Of a stretch of DNA of 62,500 bases, positions 41,899 to 53,800 are shown in pieces. The notes under the pieces are model-generated. The model ran no database searches, was not told the DNA's origin, and worked only from the letters and a program-made list of their open reading frames with translations. Origin of the DNA: Mesostigma viride (lineage: Eukaryota > Streptophyta > Mesostigmatophyceae > Mesostigmatales > Mesostigmataceae); NCBI GenBank assembly GCA_009746045.1, contig RPFO01001083.1, forward strand, positions 1 to 62,500, read 5' to 3'. The translations under genes were made by a program, and so were the position numbers. The first letter of the stretch is position 1. Each line of letters starts with the position of its first letter.

Positions 41899-43872
41899 TT
41901 AATCACAGCCCTCTAGACTCCCCGTGTCCCAGTCCTTATACATGAGCAGCTCCAGCGTGCCAATGTCCATCCCATCGGGGAGCATCGCCCCTGGCTCCTC
42001 GCGCGGCCAGACGCCCGCCTCCCTGGCGATCCGGAGGTCCTCAAGCGCATTCGCGAACGACTTCCAGAACGTGGGGTCCTTGAAGATGCAGCCCGTTTTC
42101 GTGTTGACCTCGATGAGATATATCCGGAGGTCATCGCCAAACATGAAGTCAAAGGAGTAGTCATGGTAGAAGCCCTGATGCCCCGCGGGCAGCGCCTCAT
42201 GTAGGAGCCGCAACGCAAACACAGTCACCCGTTTAAACAGGGGCACCATGGTGGAATTCACGTATCCCGGCTCCACCCGTCCGACCACCGACGACAAGTA
42301 CCACTCAAAATCCTCATACGTCCACAGGACGTCGGCCGAGTTTGTGTTCGGGTTAGGCATATTCGTGAAGTGGCGGAGCGCATCCCCTGACCGCTCCTTG
42401 GAATCGTCGTACGCTTGCTGGCCGACTTTCACATACCCGCGGTGGAAGAACACGGTCAGCGGGTCACTACTCGCGAGACCCGCATACGAGCGCACGTGGA
42501 ATTTTCGCCCCTCGATCAGCAACGGGGGCCGGATGTACCTCGTCGCGATCTCCTTCTTCCCCGCATTGACCTCGCCTATTCTATCGCAGTTCTCCCCAGC
42601 GGGGCCGTACGCGTGCAGCCGATTCGAGTCTTGGGCCCCGCCTGGCTTCCCCTTCAACCTCGCCCCAACCGCGTTGGACGCCCCAGCCGTCTTGGATCCC
42701 TTGGGGTTCGTCCCCCCATGGGGAGCGTTGGGCGCCGTGGGGTCCGACGGGCACCCGGCGCCCACACAGCCAGGGGGGGGCACAGAGTCCAAGGCGGTCA
42801 GCTTAGAGTAGATGGAAGGGATCACGATACCGTGGCCAGTACTCTTGTTCTCGTCGGTCAGCTTGATGAGCCACCAGGTCTCGTTCACGGGATCAAGGCA
42901 CGCCGGCGAGGGCACCGCCGCCTGGATGTTGCCTGCGGGGGCGGCGGGCGCGTCCAACCCCGAGAGGGAGCATGGCGGCCGGGCCTCTGCATCTTGCTGC
43001 GAGTCTAGGGTGCTGTCCCCCGGCCCACGTCCGGCTTGTGCGGGCGAGTCGGCCGTGCCACTTAGAGGCACCGCGCCAGCTCCCGCGATCCCTTGATCGC
43101 ATGGAGGGGCGGCCCCGATCAGCTCCGACGCGAAGAACTGCTTGCATTCCTGGGGGTCGTACAGCCGGTACGTCTTCGGGAGCAGCGCGGAGAGGGAGTC
43201 TAGGCACTTGGGGGACTTTTCTGCTGCCCCCCGCACCATGATCTCGTACATGAGCCCCTTGTCGCCCAGGACGTCGTTAATGACGAGCTCGTTGAACAGG
43301 TCGAAAATGTGGCCGTTGTAGCCACGATTGAGATCATACGGCGGACGGGCACGGTTCCACAGCAACCGAGGGGCCGAGTCGGCGCAGTCCGCGATGCCAG
43401 GGATGCTGTCGGGGCGTGGCTTCCGCATGTCCCAGTAGACCCAGCCCCGCCGGCACATTGTCAGAGAGACGACGCTGAGAATCGATTTGCTGAAGGTGTG
43501 CATGTGAAAAAGGCCGGTGCAGTTGCCCTCTACACCCCCCGATATGGCCGACAGCCTTGCCGTTTCGTCTCGGCAAAATGCCCGAATTTGTGCTCCACTG
43601 CGAATGCCGAGGGATGTTACCATGCCACCAAGAAGCTTTTCCACGGGATTGTCGGTTGCGTGCAACTCCTGCTTGTACAGCTTTTCTGGTTCGACCCTGT
43701 GCGATGGCAGGCTGTCAGCACACCGGCAAAACGTCCTAACCGCGTCCACCATGGCGAGCTCCGACCCCCACGCCCTCGGGCCCACCAGGCATTCACAAGG
43801 AATGACTACGAGGCAGACGGCGGCCAGAACGAAGATATGACGCCAGAGATTGCGCCATGCAAAACAAGTCAT
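41899..43872 (-). CDS. Tubulin-tyrosine-ligase-like protein with signal peptide
   Basis: 657 residues, single exon, from MTCFAWRNLWRHIFVLAAVC to EGCD then TAA. The N-terminus is a signal peptide or signal anchor (hydrophobic residues about 10-30). NETWWLIKLTDENKSTGHGI, YIRPPLLIEGRKFHVRSYAG, VFFHRGYVKVG, LRHFTNM and YDYSFDFMFGDDLRI-like DFMFGDDLRIYLIEVNTKTG are the ATP-grasp blocks of the TTL family. This family ligates Tyr, Glu or Gly to tubulin or other proteins. A Pro/Gly/Ala-rich insert (residues about 265-430) splits the catalytic domain. A secretory N-terminus is odd for a cytoskeletal enzyme, so the substrate may be lumenal or extracellular. The stop lies 29 bp from the TTAA of element K2. 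Confidence 0.8.
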   Translation of the reverse strand: MTCFAWRNLWRHIFVLAAVCLVVIPCECLVGPRAWGSELAMVDAVRTFCRCADSLPSHRVEPEKLYKQELHATDNPVEKLLGGMVTSLGIRSGAQIRAFCRDETARLSAISGGVEGNCTGLFHMHTFSKSILSVVSLTMCRRGWVYWDMRKPRPDSIPGIADCADSAPRLLWNRARPPYDLNRGYNGHIFDLFNELVINDVLGDKGLMYEIMVRGAAEKSPKCLDSLSALLPKTYRLYDPQECKQFFASELIGAAPPCDQGIAGAGAVPLSGTADSPAQAGRGPGDSTLDSQQDAEARPPCSLSGLDAPAAPAGNIQAAVPSPACLDPVNETWWLIKLTDENKSTGHGIVIPSIYSKLTALDSVPPPGCVGAGCPSDPTAPNAPHGGTNPKGSKTAGASNAVGARLKGKPGGAQDSNRLHAYGPAGENCDRIGEVNAGKKEIATRYIRPPLLIEGRKFHVRSYAGLASSDPLTVFFHRGYVKVGQQAYDDSKERSGDALRHFTNMPNPNTNSADVLWTYEDFEWYLSSVVGRVEPGYVNSTMVPLFKRVTVFALRLLHEALPAGHQGFYHDYSFDFMFGDDLRIYLIEVNTKTGCIFKDPTFWKSFANALEDLRIAREAGVWPREEPGAMLPDGMDIGTLELLMYKDWDTGSLEGCD

Positions 43873-44590
43873 CGCGTCCCGGAATGTCGGCGCCTTGGTA
43901 ATTGCGTAGGTAGAAAGCGTTAAACGAGAAGGTCACCTGGTGAGATTTATTGGCATCGAGTCATCAACAGAGCCGACCGGTGTTGGCGCTCTAATTAATT
44001 AATTAACCCTTAAATTTATGTAATTAATTTACCCTTATAATGATTTAATTAACCCTTAAATGGTACTCGGTCCGTTTTGAAGGACCGAGTTTTTCTCAGT
44101 CCTAATCAACGAGTTTGTGGCAGAACTAGCTCAGATTCTAGCAAACTTTTTAAGATTCTGTCTGGACCAGCTTTGAGATCTATAGATTTGTAGATTCTCG
44201 TGCACCCCTGGTTTACAACTTTTGGACACCTGGACAGGGACCTACGGTCAAGGAAAGTAGGGGGGGTACTGTACTGTACTGTACTGTACTGTACTGCACT
44301 GTACTGCACTGTACTTACCATGGCCAAACGAGGACGACGTGCCTGCGACGTGAATAAAAATTTTTCACTACCCTCAGAGGGTAACCAGCTGGTCGATACG
44401 TGGTACCTCTTCACCTAATGATATTCCTATTGGTTAATAAAAATACCCATTTACCCGGAAAATAAAAATTTTTCACGCCCGCGGCTACGGTGGCACAAAC
44501 AACTGACTGGGGCGAGAGCATGGCTTGACGTATTCGACTGAAACTTTGTAGGCATCATCCCTAGGTCTTATAAATGCTATATGCGTAGCC
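43873..44590. other. Intergenic with TTAACCCTTA repeats, hairpin and pentamer repeat
   Basis: 43990-44060 repeats TTAATTAACCCTTAAAT-type words. ACTCGGTCC (44065-44073) and GGACCGAGT (44082-44090) form a perfect 9-bp stem with an 8-nt loop followed by TTTT. (GTACT)n occupies 44266-44314. No gene was recognised. Confidence 0.6.
44266..44314. repeat. (GTACT)n pentanucleotide microsatellite
   Basis: About ten GTACT/GCACT units. Confidence 0.95.
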
Positions 44591-44803
44591 GTGCATCATT
44601 TACAAATGCCTAGATATGTCCCGAGGTTATGTGGCGGCGCAGCGAATCGCGCGAGCGGCCAGGCGATGACAGTGCAAGCTCTACTTGTTGCTCGGCAGAA
44701 AAAGTTCGGATTTTTGCGCATGGATGAGTTATTTACGTCGTTACTAGCACAGTTTATCATCAATGGCGGCCAGGACATAATTGAGGCTACGTTCGTGGGG
44801 TGA
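44591..44803 (+). CDS. Short hypothetical ORF
   Basis: 70 residues, MHHLQMPRYVPRLCGG ... LLVARQKKFGFLRMDELFTS and INGGQDIIEATFVG, then TGA. The hydrophobic/charged alternation is protein-like, but there is no recognised family and no splice evidence. Confidence 0.2.
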   Translation: MHHLQMPRYVPRLCGGAANRASGQAMTVQALLVARQKKFGFLRMDELFTSLLAQFIINGGQDIIEATFVG

Positions 44804-45515
44804 TGGGCGTGCTAGCTCCCGCAAACAAGGTAATCTGCGGTTTCGACCAGGTACGTTTTAGCCTTTTATCATGTCTCAGTGACCGCGGATGTGTCATATA
44901 TTGTTTCGATACCAGTCTCGGGGCTGTGATCGAGGCTTTATGACTGTCTTTTTGCTGCTTTATTGCTTCTGTGGATAGGCTTGTGATGTTTGGGTAGTAA
45001 TGTTACCTCGGCCAGATTTTGGACGAGTTTTGACTGCTTTTAGCGTATGCTACAACATGAATGTTGGTATAACGACAGATATCGTTTGTAATAATGTTTA
45101 TTGTGATGATACGATGCTTTCCGTTGCTTTAACAACTCAGGGCGAGTGTTTTTCTGCCGAGTTCTAGGCATGCATGCTGGCCAAGTCCGCCTTCTTTTTG
45201 TGTGTTTGCTGTGTGTTAGAGACATAGAGATGCCTGGGATCTGCTTGCATTCAAGCATCAGCAAGTCGCTAATTTTGTTTCTTTCCTTTTTCCTTGTATT
45301 TTGAAGTTGTTTGTTGCGTATAGGGTACGTTGGTAATAAGCTCCTTGCATGGGCCTTCGACACGTGCTTGATGCCCAATGGCACTAGATTTACAATACTA
45401 AATAGCATGAGCTGCTGCTTTATATGCTGGAAATGTGTCGGAGGATGCATGTGTGGCCAGCTATGATGTTTTGTGCCACATTGGGATAGGAAACCAAAAC
45501 GGTTGTGCTAGTGTC
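44804..45515. other. No gene recognised
   Basis: AT-rich, T-rich on the plus strand; only short ORFs. Confidence 0.4.
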
Positions 45516-45929
45516 GTCGGCCTGGCCTGCCGGGAGCGTAGATCGCAATTTTGTGGGCTGCCATGTAGCGCAGGACGGCCTGCGCCTGCTCGGCGGTAAG
45601 CGAGAAGAACTCATGCTCGGATACAACCTGCTTGGGCATGAAAGACGCTGGGCAGCGTCGTCGACAGCATCGTCCAGGGGGGCTTCCTCACGGATTACCT
45701 CGCTGGGAAATGCAGCCGATGGCGGAGAGACCGGCCTGGCTATCCATCTCGTCCACTGGTAGTCTGGTACGGCCCAATGCCGCTTGGATGGGGCGTTAAT
45801 GGCCGCCTCGTCAGCCGGTGGCTGCGTCGCTAAGGTTTCCGCATCTGCGACCAGTTGCGAAATGGTGGTGGGCGCGGTTTCCTCCCCATCTGCGTGAGGA
45901 TGGGAGGCTGCTGGCTGGGATTCCGCCAT
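45516..45929 (-). pseudogene. Hypothetical acidic protein, one frameshift
   Basis: MAESQPAASHPHADGEET through RHWAVPDYQWTRWIARPV and EEAPLDDAVDDAAQRLS, then a frameshift near 45655 into PKQVVSEHEFFSLTAEQAQ, AVLRYMAAHKIAIYAPGRPG, ending RRH at TAG. The two frames read smoothly together, suggesting a real but broken ORF. No domain recognised. Confidence 0.35.
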
Positions 45930-46306
45930 AGCTCGTATCCGGAAAAGACGAACTCCGCCTGTGCCGAGTTTTCTGATAGCTTGCTAAATCTGGGGCGATG
46001 GCTGCCGGCAATGGTATCAACGTGTTCGTCTTGAGAAGACGATTCTATTGCAACCAACCCGGTGTAATTTCATTACCTGAATCAAAAGTTATGAGCATTC
46101 TCGTATATTGCATTCCGTGCTATACATTACACGCGTGCTTCCTCCATGCGAGCTCATGGCCCGGATTCTGCTGCGCCCCGGCACCATGCTGTGGAGAGAG
46201 CGCTCTGTGGCCTGGCCACTTGCGGCAGTGAGAGAAGCTAGGGCGCCCTTCCTCCTTCTCGCTGTGTATATAGGGTTGAAGGTTCCTGTACTCTGTATTG
46301 GCACCC

Positions 46307-46436
46307 AAGTGACGCAGTCACGTGCTTATTAATTAATTAATTAATTAATTAATTAATTAATTAATTAATTAATTAATTAATTAATTAATTAATTAATTAA
46401 TTAATTAATTAAGCAATTAATTAATTAATTGCTGGC
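46307..46436. repeat. (TTAA)n tract headed by the GTGACGCAGTCACGTG motif
   Basis: AAGTGACGCAGTCACGTGC, then TTATTAATTAA and about 85 bp of TTAA units, ending GCAATTAATTAATTAATTGC. The head is the R1 palindrome in reverse orientation. Confidence 0.9.
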
Positions 46437-47293
46437 AAATCCTCCCGAGCTAAATTTACCATTGTACACAGAAATGTAGCTGATCAACATAGCACTGCAG
46501 CTCGCTCAGCTTATAAATGCGGTTTGCATTAATTAATTAAGAACATACCTCCGTGGGGAGGATATGTAACACATATCCCTGAGAAGGGGCATATGGTTTT
46601 TAATACATTCTAGGCGACAACCTGCAGGTGGTGGGTGTAAACTGCCACCTACTCGGGGTGCACAACTGAGGGGCACCTGCACCACCATGTATTCCAGCAG
46701 CTCTGCAAAGTTGCGGACATGGGGTGGAAGATGATCATTGCTAAGCCATGGCTAGGGCATGATGGCGTCTCAGCAGAGAGTGGCTCTCTGCATTGGCAAA
46801 GCATGGCTGACTCATAGCGGATGCAGTAAGGCTGCCCCATGGTCCAGAGCCCACAGTTAGGCTTGGAGCACGTTTAGAGGCGCCGGTTTGGGAGAATAGA
46901 AAGGCCTCTCCCGGAGCCTGAGGGGTTTTAGGGGCATACCCAGGGTTAACCCACAACCCCCGGCGGTTTGCATGGCTTACGACAACTCACGCATGCTTGA
47001 GCAACTCATGCATGCATCCATTCCATCTCATATATGTTCCCCTCCCACTGAGGACTTTTGCTCACGTGACGCAGTCACGTGTCTATTAATGCATGCTTGA
47101 ATCCTTAATGCACGAATCAGTCCAATCTTACAGATAAAGTGTCAAGGAGCCTCTCAATGCAGGTGACTTCAAGAGGCATCTGTGAAGATTAACGATATAG
47201 TACGTTGGCGTTCATGAAATTATTCATCCTTACAACGCAACTACGCAAACGTGATAGAGGTCGCACATGCACTTTCCCTTTCCCTTTCCGTTG
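46437..47293. other. Repeat-derived sequence; 3' flank of the cyclase gene
   Basis: Includes TTAATTAATTAAGAACATAC with CTCCGTGGGGAG (46530-46565), shared with 27236. It also includes a reverse R1 copy (47018-47095) and, on the minus strand, TGTAA near 47231-47235 about 60 bp after the cyclase stop codon, the likely poly(A) signal. Confidence 0.6.
47018..47095 (-). repeat. Dispersed repeat R1, copy 4 (short)
   Basis: Reverse complement of TAGACACGTGACTGCGTCAC through GGGAGGGGAACAT to GATGGAATGGA, with a small insertion relative to the other copies. Confidence 0.85.
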
Positions 47294-47866
47294 TCAAGGG
47301 TCCGCGCCGCCATCCCGCAGCCACTTTTTGAGCGCCTTAATCTTCTCCTGCTGCTTCATGGCCAGCCTGAGCAGCTCATCGTACGACAGGTCATCATCAC
47401 CTGGGTGATACTGGGCCGGCAAGTCGTGCGCCTTTGCGCGGCTGCGTGACCTAGTATGTCGGGCCGGGTTGCCCAATTTTGCCAGCCGGCTAGGCCGCCG
47501 TTTGTCTCGTGGACTCGCCACGCCAAGGCCCATGAGCACGCGGCCGATGGCATGCTCTCGAAGGCCCACGGTTCCACCGTGCCAGGAGCCACCCAGGGGC
47601 ATCGCGGCCTGGCTTGGCTCGGCAGCTTTCTCGGATTTGTTGTCTTTGGTTGGCGTGGTGACAGGACGGGCGGCTATCTCGGAGTCTTTCGGGGATAGCC
47701 GGAGGTCGTCCGTGCCGGAGCTCTCCCCGCTCTCCTCTCTCGGCAAAGTGGCCTCGAATGCCACGATTGGCTCGGTGACCTTTGCGAGCTTGAGCGTGCG
47801 GGGGAAGAGCCGCACGCTGAGCTCGGCGCTGGACACCTGGTAGAGTTGCATCGGCTGCTTGATGCC
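47294..47866 (-). CDS. Cyclase gene exon 9 (C-terminal tail and stop)
   Basis: Acceptor CACGATCGCAG, then GIKQPMQLYQVSSAELSVRL, directly continuing HLK as in other cyclases. The tail is Ser/Pro/Lys-rich with a basic coiled end, YDELLRLAMKQQEKIKALKK, then DGGADP and TGA. An acceptor at 47911 was rejected because its phase does not fit. Confidence 0.8.
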   Translation of the reverse strand, partial: GIKQPMQLYQVSSAELSVRLFPRTLKLAKVTEPIVAFEATLPREESGESSGTDDLRLSPKDSEIAARPVTTPTKDNKSEKAAEPSQAAMPLGGSWHGGTVGLREHAIGRVLMGLGVASPRDKRRPSRLAKLGNPARHTRSRSRAKAHDLPAQYHPGDDDLSYDELLRLAMKQQEKIKALKKWLRDGGADP

Positions 47867-50800
47867 CTGCGATCGTGGATCAAGCATACGCACGTGTGGG
47901 CGTGAAGGGACTGCAATAGCACGAATAAAAAACAGGCATACCATAAAAGCCACAAAGGCAGCATCCACATAGCCTGTACTTTGCAGCACGTATGGCAGCA
48001 ATAATGTGTTATCTTGTAGGGTTGAACTCATCAGGCACCCTCGATCTGATAAATTTAAGCGTAGTTGGAAATGGGGAGGCGGTGGAAAGTGAGGTTCAGG
48101 ATGAAACATGGTGAAAATGATTGATATACATTACAATTAGTCCCCCCCCCCCAATACAACTTAAAGGACCACATTATCTCAAGATCGATGCCGGCACCAC
48201 ACACCAAAGGCACCCAGGCACCCAGGCACCCAGGCACCCAGGCACCAGGGCACCCTAGATGTGTCGGGGGTCAAAAAAGAAGCACCATTAGTACTAGTAG
48301 TTTTCATGCATGCAAATGCCATACAAACATGCCAGTGATGTACTCGCAGGCTAGCGCTGTACATAGTTAAGCAAGATACTGGTGCCATGGGCATAGTAAA
48401 AAACAGTTGTCAAAGTCGTTTATCCAACATGCTACATATTTAAGGCCTATGCACTGGTCGCCTCGTTGATATGTATTCCTAGTATCCATGCCTTAAGGCC
48501 GTATATATATTCATATTTATTGAGAATGATAATTCACAGAGTTGAGATCAGCACGCAACATAAGGAAAGCCCCCAAAGAGGAAGAGCCGTAAAGAAAATT
48601 ATCACTGGCATGCAAGGGTCAAGCCAGCACAACTTACAAAACTAACAACGACATGCACCAGCACCTGCTGGCCCACCAGGCCTGGGAAGATCTACACCGC
48701 ATGGGTCGCGAAAAGTTGGCCCGGATGCGGAGGTATAACACATCAGCCACGGTGCGAGTGAGGCCAAGGGACAGATACATAAACTACGACATGCCTTGGT
48801 TGAATATTCCCCATACTATGTACTATGCATGTACTACATGTAGTAAGCATACTACTATATAATACCTTGAGGTCATAGTCAGTCCCTTGAGGTCAAACTG
48901 GCCCAACTTCCCAAACATCAACAACCCACACGCTTCCCCATAGTCATACAGGCAGATAAGCAGAAGCAATTGTTTGGTTGACTGGGTACCTTGAGGTGGT
49001 ATTGGCCCAACTCTCGAAACACCAAGGGCCCGCACTGGTCCTTGGCCGATTCATAGCACGGCTGGTTGACCAGCGTCTGGCCGGGGGCGGCCGTGGCGGC
49101 GATGCGGGCCGCCCGGTTGACGACCGGCCCAAAGTAGGCGGCGCGCCCGGTGGCCATGTGCGGCTGGCAGTCGCTGGGCACATCCATGCACATGCCAATC
49201 TGCAGCCGCAGGCCCCTGCAGGGTGCACAGTGCGTCCACAGTGTGGGTTGGGAGTCGTGGGTCGATAACAAGAGGAGGATAGGAGAGCCACGTGGGGAAG
49301 TCCTCAAATGGTTTGAACATGAATTGAGGCCATGAGTTATAAAACCATAATTCTTTTGCGTTCCGCAACTGTACTAGGATAGATGTGGTCCGGAGCAGGA
49401 TAACCTTTCCTTTGTAGAACAACCCAAGTAATGGGGCGGGCAGGGGAACATGCGTACCTTGTGTGTTTCTTGACAACAAGTGAGTATCATGGTTTGTTGC
49501 CGTAACTCAACGCTCATGCCTGGCAGCAGTCGTGCATATGATGGGATGCTGCATGATGGTTGCGACTGTTAAGAATCCAACCAAAGAACTGATCATGTTG
49601 GCTTGGCTAGTTCGATACTAAGCTGGCTGAGCGTTTGCACCTCTGCACCCGCAGCAGCAAGCAAGCATGCAGCACTGGTAGATGCCTAACATACTAACAT
49701 ATGGTGAAGCATTTAACAAGTCAAGTAAATGACGCGGAAAAGTGCCCACTCACACGGTAGTACACGTTACAGAAGCTAGCACGCGGGCTTTGGGACGCCT
49801 GTGCTAAATAAGGGAGGCAAAAAATGCCAGGAGTAGTCCTATCGCATGCTGCTGAAAAAGACAGGCAATACCAGAAGCTCTGGCACATGAACTTCTGCTA
49901 TCTGAATAAGGGAAGACATGCCAGGATCCCTAGCAGATACCATAGCCTTGGAACCTCCTTCCTGCTATACCCTTTAGCCACGCTTACAGCTGGGCAAAGC
50001 GACCCCTAATGAAGGGGTAGCCCTCATGAAGGCTAGTGTGCTGATGGTCACTGTAATGGTCACTATCATGGTCACTATCATGGTCATTGTCATGGTCAGC
50101 ATCAGACGAGGGGTCGCCCGTATAAAGCCCTGTCCAATGGTCATGGTCACTATCATGGTCAATGTAGTGTTCACTGGAAGTGGACCACAGATCAGGGGTC
50201 GCCATGCAAAGCCTAGGCCAGCGGCCAGCCGGTGTGTTCTCAAATCAGCTGAGCTGTCAGCTTCGCTGCTACGATACAAAAGTGGGATGAGCCGAGGCTT
50301 GTAATTGGACACCACACGCGAGAAAGCCATGGATATGCATACCATCACATCATTTGAAAACCCAACTCCAAGCAGAGATAGCATAGCGAAGCGGTTCCCC
50401 CTCCGTTCAGCCAGTATAGACCAACCACTGGCAGGGATGGCTGTGGTCGCTGTAAACTTTTACCCCTTCACTCTCGCACAAGTAACAGGCCATCATGCCG
50501 AAGCGACAGGATCCGCTATTGTTGTAGCAACAGTATCCTCTATCGCCTATCTAATGTTCCCGAAGGCAGCGGCTGACACAAAGCAACCCATCATGTCACA
50601 CAACACAACGAGATAAGACAATCGATGGCACAGTAAATAGTCGTAGTACATAATTAATTTATCGATAGTAGTACAAGACAATCGACGGCACAAGCTCAAG
50701 TACGGGCTGACGTGGAGATAGTCGTGCGAGTGACACCTGGCACCTTACCTGAAGACCTGGTGAATCTTCGCAGATCCAAAAGCACAGCCAGGCAAGGAAA

Positions 50801-53800
50801 CGTCTTGCAAGTTGCGATACGAGGTGCCGTGGGTTGGACTAGAGTGCAGGGCCGCTTTACCTGGGAACAACGACGATACCTAGGGCTGGGACATTCGCCG
50901 CATACCGAACACGAACATGTTCGGGCGAATACCGAACATGTGCGGTGTTCGGGTCGCCTAAAATGTTCGGCCGAACATAAGCTATTCGGGTTCGGGTCAC
51001 CCTTGGAACTTACAGAACATGTTCGCCTCTGACCCGGTACCGAACATTTCCATACTTTTCGGTTGTTGTTATTGTTTTCAGCCGAATTTTTTAGTACCCA
51101 ACCGCATAACTTTTCGCTGATCGTATGACAATGGGTACCAGCCAATGAACAAGATACTAAAATACGAAGTTTTTTTCTTCGGTTTCAGAAGTTCAGACGA
51201 CAGCTAGCATGTTGCGTTCTTTTGTGACAGTTCCATCGTCCTTGTTGGCTAACGGATAATGTCCGTATCCTACTCACAAGTGTATCGTTATGAATTGTTC
51301 GCATTCGGTAAATGTTCGGGTAAATGTTCGGGTTCAGGTTCGGGTCACCTTCAAAGCTTACAGCAAAAGTTCGTGTTCGTGTTCGGGTCACCCGGAAAAT
51401 CACCGGATATGCTCGATATCCGGGTTCAGGTACTCTCCCCAGGTGTTCGTGTTCGTGTTTGGGTCGCGAAATGACCCGGATGTCCCAGCCCTGACGATAC
51501 CTACACCGTGCATGTCATGTAAACAAAGAGCATTGATTTGTGATTGTGCTGAGGCTCGTTCTACGCTTACCTGAAGACGGCCTGGTCCTTCGCCAAGCCA
51601 CTTTCTACATCTGGCATCCCATGTTTGATGACCTCTGCCGCTTGCTCCTCTTCCAGCAGCTTTTGACTCCAGGGGAGGTCCATCGCCTCCCGTTGTATCG
51701 TTTCGGCGAATTGGACTGCCTTTGCGGCCGACCGGAACGCCAGCAAAAAGTTCCCTTCCTTCTCCTCCACCTCGTACGCCTCGAATTCCGCCAACCGACT
51801 TTGCACAAATGCCACCAGCAGGTCCACGCCCCCCTGGTACCCTGGCGTCATGCGCAGGATCTTGGCATACACCACATACATGAAAGCGATCACCACAGGG
51901 TCCTTGGGTGGCTCGCCCTTCACGTAGCATTCGGCCGCGGGCGCATCAAAGAAGGACGCCCCCAGCTGCTTTATGGACTTTAGGGGGGGGAACGGGGCGC
52001 GCTTGGCCAGGTCCTTAGGGAGCACCTGCATCAGGTGGATGGGGGGCAAGCCCTCTTTTACCTGGCAGGAAATCCGAGGATAGGTTGGGGAAGGCGATCA
52101 CAGAGTGTTGGTTCATGATTGCAGGCAGAGCATATCGATGGAGCATGTGTTAGAACCCCGACGGAGCATGTGTTAGAGCCTAAGCCCCCCTACAGAAGTA
52201 TTAGGGTGATAAGGCTAGATGGAACGTCTATACTGTGAAGGGAGTACAAGTGCTTGTTAGGGCTCTGCAACCTCCCAACACTCTGGATGTGTGCGACTCG
52301 CGAGCTATTTCTAGTAGACAAGGGCTTCTTAACGACCTGTTAAGGCCCCAAGCCTCCAAAGAGTGGCACTGGTTCAACTTAGCGAAACCCCGTCAACTTC
52401 TTGGCAAATCCTTAAACCAAACCTGTTGTTGAAACAAAAATCCTCAGCAAATCCATAACCCAAACCTGTTGTTAAACGAAAACTCCTTGGCAAGTCCTTA
52501 ACACTTTGTTGTTGAAATTAAACTGAGCATAAAAATGCGGACATGGGCGCAACCACTACTGATATCCCACGGACCAATTGTACCAAACTACTATACCCTC
52601 AACCTGCCCATTGTCTCCCCCCACCTATTAATCACTTTGAAAACGCTGTCACAACTCATAAATAATTCATTTCAGCCGCCCACAGGGCTGTTTTCTTCAT
52701 TTGCCAGAGATGCCCTCTGAGCCAAGTGACACTTTCCACATGGCTCCCCAGGGCTACCCATCATAGCAGACATATTAAACTATCTAACTATTGTTTCTCA
52801 AACTTTTTACTACTAAATCTTTGTTACTATGGTACCATCAACTACATCGCAGAGACAGTGGACGAATAGAAATGACAAAACGTGTCAGTAGCTCGGTGCT
52901 ATGCACCCACCTCATGGATGCCCATGTGGTGGCACAAAATGAATAATGGATAATACCTACCAACACCTATTAATAACCCAAAAGGTATTAGGTAAGATAT
53001 GCTATCTAGGGAGGTGCTGAGCACCCACCTCATGAATGCCCATGTGGTGGCACACGGTAGATGTCATGTGCATGCCAAGCGAGTGCCACGCCTGCATCGA
53101 CAGGAGCACCTGGCCGCCCGACGCAATGTCCCGAATCGCCCTTGCCACGTCCACATACTCCCCTTGACCCAGCTGCTTGATCGTCATGGACACCTGGCAT
53201 GCATCCAGGACCCCCACGTGGATGCCCACGCGCACGCGGAGACCCCTGAAGAGCATTTTCCCTTTGAAGCGGCCGAGCTTCCCCGCTTCAGCATCCGCAT
53301 GCTTCAGCACTGGCAGCGGCCAGTCACAAGGGCCCTCCCGAAGCGACCGCAGCCGCTGGTGCTTGAGCCTCGTCAAGGGGACCATGGGGGGCTTGGCCAG
53401 TTGCTGCGGGTACAGGAGGCTGGATTGGAGGGCCATGGCGAAACCAACCGCGTCGACGGGGTCCAGAAAGGCGAGGGTGAATGCGCCTTCAGTGGTGGCG
53501 GCCGGGACAGCCTTGAACTGGGACATTAGGAGGCGGACCACCTACAACAGAAGACAGACGAGTCACATAAGAAGCAAAGAAGAATGTATAACTAAGTAGG
53601 TAGGTACAGTAGTATGTAGTGAAATGCAACAGGCACCAGATATCACGCACCTCCAGTTTCTTGTCCACCACTAAACGATGGTATTGATCAGATAAAAATG
53701 ATTATAAAATATTACAAGAATGATAGAAATAATAATAGCTTATAATTGGCGGGCGGGGAGGGAGTCTCTAAGCGAGAATGGAGGGACATGGTCATCCAGA

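Noticed and set aside
47867-48109. 5' extension of the last cyclase exon, including a hydrophobic stretch
   Set aside because: Only the acceptor at 47866 keeps phase and gives HLK-GIKQPMQLYQV; the upstream part is intron.
53651-53670. 20-nt micro-exon between cyclase exons 5 and 6
   Set aside because: It has AG/GT borders but breaks the phase; exon 5 joins exon 6 directly and matches the cyclase fold.
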